A program made the translations under genes and the position numbers. A DNA stretch of 64,000 bases from Victivallales bacterium (GTDB lineage: Bacteria; Verrucomicrobiota; Lentisphaeria; Oligosphaerales; Oligosphaeraceae). The DNA lies in NCBI GenBank assembly GCA_017535315.1, contig JAFXUD010000064.1, forward strand, positions 1 through 64,000. Reading direction: 5' to 3'. Under the pieces are notes generated by a model. It saw only the letters and a list, made by a program, of their open reading frames with translations, did not search any database and had not been told where the DNA came from. Positions 32,440 through 40,800 of the stretch are shown piece after piece (the first letter of the stretch is position 1; each line of letters begins with the position of its first letter).

Positions 32440-34716
32440 CTATTTCTTGACAAACGCCACGGAGAAATGCCAGTTGACCTTTTGGTTGAGGAGGTTGGAG
32501 GTGATGGCGTTGCGGAACCAGTCGATGTCTTCCTGGGCGAGGCCGTGGCGTTCGAGGGCGTTTGCAAAGGATTCAGGCGCGTTGGAGAACCAGCGGTCAA
32601 TGAGCTGGCGCGTGATGAGCTGCGGACGGGGCATTTCCTCGATGCGGCAGGTCGGCTCGCCCAGACCAGCAGCCTGGAAGGCCTCTATGATTTCATCCAC
32701 ATCCATGGAGACACGCGGGTCATTTGGGTCATGATAGACGGCTTCTTCGGCGGCGGCAATGCGCGACAGGATGGAGGCTTCTTCGGGGATGGTTGGAGAG
32801 GGAAGAAGGGCGTTGAGCCGCTGGCTGCGGCGTGGCAGGTTCTCCGCCAGGCTGATAGTGCCGCCGTCGGCAAGGAGGTGCGAGATGGCGGTGAGGCGGG
32901 CCACTTTGTCGGGGGTGCAGGAGAGTAGATTGCGAGCGACGATGAGCTCGAAGCGGACTTGCCCCAATTGCGACAAGAGCGAGGGCGAGTGACTGCTTGG
33001 GGACGGGACCGACGACGAGACGTCGTCGTTACCCCAACCAACAATGATATTTGGTCGGCGGAGTTCGGTGATGTTCTGGACCAGGTCCTGCAAGGCGGTT
33101 GCTGCTTCGGGGGTGCTGACAAGCGACCAGACGCCGCCTTCGGGGACGGCGCGCACAGCCTCCAGGGTCAGTTCGCCTGTGTCAGCCGTCAAATCCAGCA
33201 CACGTTCATGGCGTTGTAACTTGCGGGCGGCGAAGATGCCTTCGCGGATGACCGCCAGCGTGGCGCTGGTGTTGTCGAGGGCGCGTGCGAGCCACTTGTC
33301 CGTCTTGTCACCAGGCTTTGTGAAGGTGAGGATTTCAGGCGGTGCGGAAGCGTTTTCGTTTTCGCGCAAGGCGGCGATTTGAAGCTCGCGGCGTTGCCGC
33401 ACAATGTCCGCCAGTCCCTTTTCATAGCCGATGGTGCCTGGCTCGTAGAAGATTTTGCCCTGCAAGGTGGAGGGAAGATATTGCTGGGCGACCCAGTGGT
33501 CCTTGTAGGCATGGGGGTACTGGTAGCCGACACCATGCCCGAAACCCTCCTTGTCGCGGCTTCCATCCCGTAGGTGATTTGGCACTTCACCCTCCTTCTC
33601 CTGCTCGACGGCTTTCAGAGCATCGAAGAAGCCCATCACGGAGTTGGACTTGGGGGCTGTAGCGCAATAAAGTGCTGCGTGTGCAAGCGGATAGTGCCCT
33701 TCGGGAAGGCCCACACGGTCAAAGGCTTCCGCCGCTGCGGTGACAAACTGCACGGCGTGGGGGTCGGCCATGCCGATGTCCTCGCTGGCAAAGATGGTCA
33801 TTCGTCGGAAGATGAAGCGCGGGTCTTCGCCTGCATAGACCATTTTGGCAAGCCAGTAGAAGGTGGCATCGGGGTCGGAGCCACGCATGGATTTGATAAA
33901 GGCAGAGATGGTGTCGAAATGGCAGTCACCCTCGCGGTCGTAGAGCACGGCACGCCTCTGGATGGATTCCTCTGCCACCTCCATCGTGATGTGGATAGTG
34001 TTGTTTGCATCGGGCGGGGTGGTTTCGACAGCCAATTCTATGGCATTTAGAGCCGCACGTGCGTCGCCATTGGCGATGTTGGCGATGTGGTCGAGGGCAT
34101 CGTTGTCCATTACCACCTGGAGATTGCCATAGCCTCGTTCCTTGTCTTGAAGAGCCTGCTGGATGATGAGGCGGATGTGCTTTTCCTCTAGCGGCTTCAA
34201 TTGGAAGATTCGCGAACGGCTCACCAATGCGCGGTTGACGGTGAAATAGGGATTTTCCGTAGTGGCGCCGATTAGGATGATGGTGCCGTTTTCAACCCAA
34301 GGAAGCAAGGCGTCCTGCTGTGCCTTGTTCCAGCGGTGGACCTCATCCACAAAGAGGATGGTTCGCTGTCCGAACTCCAGCAGACGTCTCTGCGCGGAAG
34401 TGGTGACGTCCCGCAGGTCCGCGATGCCCGCCATGACGGCATTCAACGTTACGAAAAAACTTTTGGTCGTGTTGGCGATGACGCTTGCCAACGTTGTCTT
34501 GCCCGTGCCAGGTGGACCGTAGAATAGCAGCGATGAAATCTGGTCTGCCTGGACCGCACGTCGTAGAAGACGCCCTGGGGCTAATATATGCTCCTGCCCG
34601 ATGTATTCGTCAAGCGTACGTGGACGCATACGCGCCGCCAGCGGCTGGTCCTTTGCCAGCTCTGTCTCGTGGGTGCGTTCGAATAATGACGGGGTATTGG
34701 AAGAGCTCTTTCTCAT
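32440..34716 (-). CDS. rarA: RarA (MgsA) replication-associated ATPase with methyltransferase-like C-terminal extension
   Basis: Residues 1 to about 450 are a complete RarA: LAARMRPRTLDEYIGQEHI, Walker A GPPGTGKTTLA near residue 68, Walker B LFVDEVHRWNKAQQDALLP, sensor NPYFTVNRALVSRSRIF, and the C-terminal DGSRDKEGFGHGVGYQYPHAYKDHW. RarA acts at stalled replication forks. The remaining 300 residues are extra. They read like a degenerate SAM-dependent methyltransferase: VLDLTADTGELTLEAV in place of motif I and FELIVARNLLS in place of the later core strand. The acidic ribose-binding residue is not evident, so catalysis is doubtful. A serine/proline-rich insert interrupts this domain. Confidence 0.9.
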   Translation of the reverse strand: MRKSSSNTPSLFERTHETELAKDQPLAARMRPRTLDEYIGQEHILAPGRLLRRAVQADQISSLLFYGPPGTGKTTLASVIANTTKSFFVTLNAVMAGIADLRDVTTSAQRRLLEFGQRTILFVDEVHRWNKAQQDALLPWVENGTIILIGATTENPYFTVNRALVSRSRIFQLKPLEEKHIRLIIQQALQDKERGYGNLQVVMDNDALDHIANIANGDARAALNAIELAVETTPPDANNTIHITMEVAEESIQRRAVLYDREGDCHFDTISAFIKSMRGSDPDATFYWLAKMVYAGEDPRFIFRRMTIFASEDIGMADPHAVQFVTAAAEAFDRVGLPEGHYPLAHAALYCATAPKSNSVMGFFDALKAVEQEKEGEVPNHLRDGSRDKEGFGHGVGYQYPHAYKDHWVAQQYLPSTLQGKIFYEPGTIGYEKGLADIVRQRRELQIAALRENENASAPPEILTFTKPGDKTDKWLARALDNTSATLAVIREGIFAARKLQRHERVLDLTADTGELTLEAVRAVPEGGVWSLVSTPEAATALQDLVQNITELRRPNIIVGWGNDDVSSSVPSPSSHSPSLLSQLGQVRFELIVARNLLSCTPDKVARLTAISHLLADGGTISLAENLPRRSQRLNALLPSPTIPEEASILSRIAAAEEAVYHDPNDPRVSMDVDEIIEAFQAAGLGEPTCRIEEMPRPQLITRQLIDRWFSNAPESFANALERHGLAQEDIDWFRNAITSNLLNQKVNWHFSVAFVKK

Positions 34717-34797
34717 GGGGTCCTTAGGGGGTAGGGGTTAGAGCCAATCTAATAACCGCTAATGTAACCCCTTGCTTTTTTAATCAAGTAGGTACCC

Positions 34798-34926
34798 TTA
34801 TGCGCCTTGCCGCTCCGCGGCACGGCGCATAAGAATTAGGGGATGCTCTTTTACCGTGGGTTTCGCTCGTGCTAAAGGCACTCGCACCACCCACGGCTAT
34901 GTTCTTTTCGCCGCTACGCGGCTCTC
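34798..34926 (-). repeat. Decayed, end-less relative of the 240-bp element
   Basis: The two-hairpin core is present in the orientation of copy 4: an imperfect palindrome at 34798-34832 with arms TTATGCGCC and GGCGCATAA, then CCGTGGG at 34854-34860 with CCCACGG at 34890-34896, then gccgctacgcggctct. The GGGAATTATATACTT ends are missing. Around it, 34717-35005 holds no gene. Confidence 0.65.
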
Positions 34927-34930
34927 CCCT

Positions 34931-35007
34931 CTTAACCACTAACCACTAACCACTAGCCACTAATCACTAATCACTAGCCACTAGCCACTAACCACTAATT
35001 ACTAGCT
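34931..35007. repeat. 7-bp telomere-like array abutting a stop codon
   Basis: Eleven consecutive 7-mers stay in perfect register: cttaacc, actaacc twice, actagcc, actaatc twice, actagcc twice, actaacc, actaatt, actagct. On the minus strand the unit reads GGTTAGT. The array starts directly after the stop codon (35006-35008) of the ABC ATPase gene. Confidence 0.9.
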
Positions 35008-35734
35008 ATTTCACACTGCCGACCTTGATATTGAGGTCTTCGCGGCGCTCGAGGCGATCGACGCAGCCGTCCTTGATCCACAGGATTCTGTCGGATGTGG
35101 CCAGCATCTTGTGGTCGTGAGTGGCGGTGACGACGGTGACGCCAAGCCGTCTGGAGAGGTCGGAGATTAAGGAGATAATTTCCTCGCCCGTGACCAAATC
35201 CAGGTTGGCGGTGGGCTCATCCGCCAGAATGATGGCGGGTTCATTGGCAAGGGCGCGTGCAATGGCGACGCGCTGCTGTTGGCCACCAGACATCTCATCG
35301 GGCCTATGCGTGAGGCGGTGTCCAAGACCAACCATCTCCAAGACCTCGATGGCGCGCTTGCGGGCGTCTTCAGGAGACATCCCACTGAAAAGAAGGGGCA
35401 TCGTTACATTGGTGATGGCATCGTAGGCAGGAAGCAGATTGTAGGCCTGGAAAACATAGCCGATGTGGTTCCCACGGAAATGAGCCAGTTGGCGCGCTGT
35501 GAGTTTGGTCAGATTGACTCCAGCCACCTCCACGTAGCCAGAGGAGGGCTTGTCCAAGGCTCCAATCATATTGAACAGCGTGCTTTTGCCTGAGCCTGAT
35601 GGCCCCATGATGGAAAGATACTCACCCTTGAAAATCTCCAGGTTGATGTCTTTCAGGGCTTGGACGGTGGTCTTTTTACCCAGTTTGAACACCTTATTGA
35701 CGTGCTCGACCTTTATGAGAACTTCTTTGTCCAT
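35006..35734 (-). CDS. ABC transporter ATP-binding protein (MacB/LolD type), second of cluster
   Basis: The 242-residue ATPase has Walker A GPSGSGKST near residue 42, the ABC signature MSGGQQQRVAIARAL near residue 147, Walker B PAIILADEPTANLD and the H-loop in TATHDHKM. MacB/LolD-type ATPases pair with FtsX-fold permeases in mechanotransmission rather than channel-type transport. It is the last gene of a seven-gene minus-strand unit and starts 13 nt after the OPT-like permease. The cluster has two ATPases and two FtsX-type permeases, so each ATPase may serve one permease. Confidence 0.95.
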   Translation of the reverse strand: MDKEVLIKVEHVNKVFKLGKKTTVQALKDINLEIFKGEYLSIMGPSGSGKSTLFNMIGALDKPSSGYVEVAGVNLTKLTARQLAHFRGNHIGYVFQAYNLLPAYDAITNVTMPLLFSGMSPEDARKRAIEVLEMVGLGHRLTHRPDEMSGGQQQRVAIARALANEPAIILADEPTANLDLVTGEEIISLISDLSRRLGVTVVTATHDHKMLATSDRILWIKDGCVDRLERREDLNIKVGSVK

Positions 35735-35747
35735 GGCTGCAAAAGTA

Positions 35748-37781
35748 TTAGAATGGCAGTTTGATGACGGCTTTGGAGAGGAAGGTGACGCCCACGCCGA
35801 CGGTTGTGATCAGTCCCATGCCGCAGGAGAAGCCAGCGGCAACGACAGGGATGTATTGGCGCCATTTAAGTTTGAGGCGTTTCTTGAAGTAGAAATGGCC
35901 GATAAGTGCCCCGATGAACTGCGGGAAAATCGTGTGCGGAAGGCTTTGCCCAAGACCGCGCACCACGCCATACGTGAGCATGATGGGCGCACCCAGGATG
36001 CTCATGCCGCCGAAGAGGGCTATGCCGAATCCCATGCCTGCCAGCAGGTAGGTCACGTTGAAGGCCTGCTCGAACATCGAGTACTCACCCATGGTCGAGG
36101 AGTACATGATGCAGTTGTTGGCGGCGGTGAGTTCCCACATCTTCTGCGCATAGGGGTAGGCGACAGAGGGTATTCTGTCCAGCCCCCAGATGAAGTTCAT
36201 GAAGAAGATGGTCGAGAGCAGGATGAGCGGGAAGAGAACAATCTTGGTCTTCCAGATGCTGGTGAACTTGGTGCCTGTCAATTCGCACTGGCGGTAGAAG
36301 ACGGTCATCGTGCCGTAGTTAGCGACTGGCAACGGCAGGAACCAGACGGCCACGCCATGGTAACCAGAGAGGATGAGCGATGCCTCGCGTATCATAGGCA
36401 CCTGTACGACCTGTCCGACCATACCCTCCAGACGCGCTGTCACATAACTGATCAACGGCGTGTAGAAGAAGCCCAGGAAGAGAAGAACGATGAATACATT
36501 GCGGATGTCTCTGTCCCAGTAGCCCCAGGCGCGGGACCAGTCGTATTGGGTATGGTGCAACTTAAGAAGGAAGACGGAAAGAGTGATGTAGGAGGCTTCC
36601 ACCAGGAAATAGCAGAGGATAATGGTCCAGGAACTGATGTCTCCGCGTCCTTTCGGCACGTCGCTCCAGGAACCTTTTGTTTTCTTTGCATTTTTGCTTA
36701 ATCCTTTTATGATGCTCCGCACGACCTGGAAAATGCCCGCGACGGCGATGGCGCAGGCAATGCCGATGTGGAGGCTGAAGTAGAAGTCGATATTGTTCTT
36801 GAAGATGGTGGAGATGGTGTCATCGCCGAATTTCCAGTTGCTGAGGATGCCGTATTTGTAGAGGATGGGGTTGGCGACAAAGGTGATGACAAGGCCAATG
36901 AAACTGCCGACCATGCCGAAGAATGGCATGACCATACCTGTGATGAGATTGCCGAGGTTCCACGACATGCCTGTCGCGACGGCAGGCAGGTACATACCTG
37001 TCTTGCCCGTGAAGTCGGAGAATGGGATGGGGAATATCTGGATGGCCGTGCCAGTAAGTGCTGCCGAGATGACGGGGAGGAAGAGGTAGATGGCTCCAAA
37101 GCCCAGCCCCAGGGCGCCGCCAATGGCGAAGACGCGCCAGCGCCAGGAGTTTTCAGCGGTCTTGGCGTCCTTTGCCTCAATGTCCTCTGCCATGGCCATG
37201 ATGCCTTGTGCACCGACTGGCGCCATCGGGAAGGGTAGTTTCTCCATGTCGCTGGCGATACGGAACAAACCATAGCCAAGGACGAGGTTGGAGAGCTGTC
37301 CGCTGAAGGAGCCGAATAGCATCATAAAGATGGCGGGCAGCCAATCGACATGGAAGAAGGTGCGTTCTGCGTAGGAGACCGATTCGACGGGCGGTGCCCA
37401 CCAGCGGGGAATCTGCCCGATTAGACCATTGGCGGCTGCCGCATCGGACTGGGCGAAGAACTGCTGCCAGAGAAGACCGCCTGTCGTTGCCGCACCCATA
37501 AGGGAGCCTGCCATGAAGAAAAGCACGAAGATTTCCGATTTGTTCAAGTAGCGGTGCGCGCGGCGTGCCACCTCGATGAAGAGGATGACAGTCACCCACT
37601 GGGCGGCGGAGCCGATGCCCGTGCCAGCCAGCAGCCCCATGTAGATGGCGCCTGGCACCATCAGCAACGCCACGAATATCGCGCCAAAGAGAGCTGACCA
37701 GCGGAACCCCTCCTCAAACGTGGAGGGAACTTCCATGATTTTCCGAAACTCGTCAAGTTCTTTATCTATCTTGTGTTCCAT
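35748..37781 (-). CDS. OPT-like multi-pass permease
   Basis: The 677-residue protein has about fifteen hydrophobic segments and no signal peptide. The sequence DMEKLPFPMAPVGAQGIMA near residue 180 resembles a conserved stretch of the oligopeptide transporter (OPT) family, as does the repeated glycine-rich membrane pattern. OPT proteins carry oligopeptides or metal-siderophore complexes; the substrate here cannot be told. It lies 22 nt after the large FtsX fusion and 13 nt before an ATPase, which is an unusual partnership because OPT transporters are secondary carriers that do not need an ATPase. Confidence 0.75.
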   Translation of the reverse strand: MEHKIDKELDEFRKIMEVPSTFEEGFRWSALFGAIFVALLMVPGAIYMGLLAGTGIGSAAQWVTVILFIEVARRAHRYLNKSEIFVLFFMAGSLMGAATTGGLLWQQFFAQSDAAAANGLIGQIPRWWAPPVESVSYAERTFFHVDWLPAIFMMLFGSFSGQLSNLVLGYGLFRIASDMEKLPFPMAPVGAQGIMAMAEDIEAKDAKTAENSWRWRVFAIGGALGLGFGAIYLFLPVISAALTGTAIQIFPIPFSDFTGKTGMYLPAVATGMSWNLGNLITGMVMPFFGMVGSFIGLVITFVANPILYKYGILSNWKFGDDTISTIFKNNIDFYFSLHIGIACAIAVAGIFQVVRSIIKGLSKNAKKTKGSWSDVPKGRGDISSWTIILCYFLVEASYITLSVFLLKLHHTQYDWSRAWGYWDRDIRNVFIVLLFLGFFYTPLISYVTARLEGMVGQVVQVPMIREASLILSGYHGVAVWFLPLPVANYGTMTVFYRQCELTGTKFTSIWKTKIVLFPLILLSTIFFMNFIWGLDRIPSVAYPYAQKMWELTAANNCIMYSSTMGEYSMFEQAFNVTYLLAGMGFGIALFGGMSILGAPIMLTYGVVRGLGQSLPHTIFPQFIGALIGHFYFKKRLKLKWRQYIPVVAAGFSCGMGLITTVGVGVTFLSKAVIKLPF

Positions 37782-37803
37782 ATTTCAGTCCTTCTTGGCG
37801 TGA

Positions 37804-40800
37804 TTAGGCGTTCTTGGGTGTTTCCTGTTTGTCTTCTTCGGCGAACGTCTGGAGGGTGATCTGGCGGTAATGCTCCATGGTTTCACGCGGAATGGAACGC
37901 CAGATGAGGAACTGCTGCCTCAAATCATCCAGGAACACCTTATTCAGCCTCTGCCAGTCCTTGGGCTGCCCTGAGACGCGCTTGAGGATGACACGCACCT
38001 CGTCGATGCCAGGTATTTCGGAAGGTGTGCTGCGAAGCGCGAACTTCTGCGAGACACCCAGGTCGAACGGTGCCAGTGCTAAACCTGCGTTTAACCCCAG
38101 ACCGTCGTTGTCCTTGACAAGAGCGACCTCGCTGGTCATGAAACGACCAAGACCCGTGTCCGTATGGTTGCCGAAATGCTCCTGAAGGAACGCAACCACG
38201 CCCGTGATGTCATATTGCGAGACAGTGAACGGGAAGACCAAATCCAGCACATCGCCTTTGGGTTCTGGTGGCCGCCAGATGCGCATCAGGCCTGGGTTGG
38301 CGGATTTGGAAGCCTTGATGGCGGGATAGATGGAGGAGATGAGCACGGTGGCCATTACAATCAGGATAGTCACGATGGTGTTGGTGGAGGACATGTTCAT
38401 TTCTGGCACACGCACCAGACCGTATTCGGAGGCGATGCCCAACAGTTTCAATGTCCCCTGCGCCAGCAGATAACCGCCCAGACCGCCTATCAGCGCATAG
38501 ACCATGGACTCCGCGAAGAAGAGGGTTGCTACATGCTTTGGTGCCAGGCCGAGAGCACTGAAGGTGTAGATTTCCTTCTTGCGGTCGGCCACGGAACCAA
38601 GCATGGTACCGAAGATGACCAGTCCGCCCAAGACGATTGGGAAGAAGAGGTCGCGTGCACCGCTGGCCTTCAGGACCGTTCCCTGCAGGTGCCTGTAAAC
38701 ACCGTTGTTGCGGGTCGCAGGAATTGGGAAGGGTATCATGCGGGCCAGGTTCTCGGCGGTGATGATGGCCTCGGCTGGGTCCTTTGTGTAGATTTGCAGT
38801 GCATAGAGTCCCGCGCCCAGGGTCTTGGCTGTGTCGGCGGAGAGAATGGCCACCTGGTCAACAGGAAGGCTGGCCCAGTTTCTCTGGGACATCATCTCCA
38901 TCTCTTCGTCGTCTGCCTCCGCCGAGGCGGAACCCTGCGAGGAGGTGGTTTCGGTAAAGTCCGCAGGAAGAATGCTGCTCGTGTCCATGTCCTTGGCAGC
39001 GGAGAGTTGCACGGCGTCCAGCAACTTGCCGACGGTGAATTGACGCCCCTTGACCAGAATCTTGTCGCCTGGTTTGACATCCAGCGCGTTGGCAAGAGCC
39101 TCTGTGATGAGAACGGTATTGTCGTCGATGCTGCCGAAATATTCCTTCAGGTCGGCCCTGAACTCCAGTTCCTGCGGTTCCACGCCCAGGATGCCGCGGA
39201 CGGTGTTGGGCTTGGTGGCGTCAATCCTGCTGACCAGGAGCCCTGGGTTGTCCTGGGTTTTGGGAGAAATCCAAAGTCTGCGGCAGATGTTCATCTCAGG
39301 CCAGCAGCCCTTGATGACGTCCCGCAGGTCTTCACTCAACGGATTCCAGTTGACGTTGTGGACAAAGGTTCCTGAATAGGTGGGGTTGGGTGCCACGAAG
39401 ATGGTGACGATGCCATTTTGCGTACCAAAGGAGGCGAAGCAGAGGATGGTGAAGGTCAACAGAATGATGGTGATGGCGGTGAGGGCGGTTCTTGTCGGGC
39501 GGCGTCTCATGGTGGAGATACCCATCTGCATGGCCGCCATGAAGGTGGAGATGCTGGAGACGTCGTTGACGTGGACGGTGGCCGTCATCCCCTGGATGGC
39601 CTTCAGTTCCACCTCGAATTTACGCATAATGATGAAGATGACCATGGAGGACATGACCACAATCGCGAATCCCAGGAAGATGATGATGGGGGTGTTAGCG
39701 ATGGCGAAGGCAGGGTGGGAGAAATAGAGAATGAGGAAGGTCAATGCGAAGAAACTGGCAAACCAGTATATCTGCTTGTAAATGGTGGTGGCACCGATAA
39801 TGACGCGCTCCAGCGCGAAGGCGAACGGGACGGAGAGCCCCAGCAGGATGAGGACCGCAAAGACCAGGTCGTCCAGCATGGCGCGGACTTTGTTATAGAC
39901 GGGTCTGGATGCCCAGAAGGCGATGGTGTTCAGGGATTCGCGACGTTGCGGAGTGGTCTCGGGCTTTGCCGCCTCCAGGAGGATGTCCTCCGCACGGCCA
40001 TGCATCTCAGCAAGGGAGGAATCGAGAATGCCTTTGGATTCAAGGATTTCCATGCGCGAATCATTAAGGCGCCATAGGTCGGCGGATGAGCGTGCGGCTG
40101 CATTGATGGCAAGATGGCTGCCGTCCATCGGGAAGCCTTCGCCAATCTGCTCATCGGCGTGTGATTTGCCATCCAGATAGGCAGGGCCGTTGTTCAGACC
40201 GACCATCTGCCTCAGGCTGAAGAGTTTGACGCCTTTTTCACGCTCTTCGGAGTACCAGGTCACAACGCCATCGACAGTTTCGGAGAAGGACTTGTTGGCG
40301 ACCAGGTCGGCGTTGGCGCGGGCGGAGAGAATTTTCACGTCCTCGCCTGGAAGTTTGTCCGTCCTCTGCTGTGAGGGGAGGATAACGGCGGCGGAGTTGG
40401 CCTTGAAGGTGTTGAGGCGCCATTTGACGTTGGGATAGGAACTTTGGTCGGAGACCTCGGCGATACCACCGTTCTTGTTGAAAATGACGGCAAAGCCACC
40501 GCGCGCCCCCCAGGAGCCTGCGATAGGGCCGAGCGAATAGACACCGTTGCTGTTGGTGCGGAGAACTTGGAAATTGTCAAAGGCAAGATGCTTGTTTTCG
40601 TTATATGCCAGCGAGAAACTGCGGGAGAGGCGGAACTGCACCGTTGCCCCGCGCATGGGGGTGTTGGGGATGGAGGTGCCTTGGAGCATACCCATGACCA
40701 TTGGTCCCTTCACCGTGTAGTCTTCCGTGAAACTAGGTATCACATACTCCTTGTTGACGACGATGTTGCGCTTCAGGGAGAGGCCAGTCTGGTTGCCAAT

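Noticed and set aside
35550-36701. 383-residue plus-strand frame over the OPT-like and ATPase genes
   Set aside because: It is antisense to two recognisable transporter genes and its sequence is a low-complexity mirror of them.
38164-39375. 403-residue plus-strand frame over the FtsX fusion
   Set aside because: It is antisense to the fusion gene, which shows clear membrane and FtsX features in the other frame.
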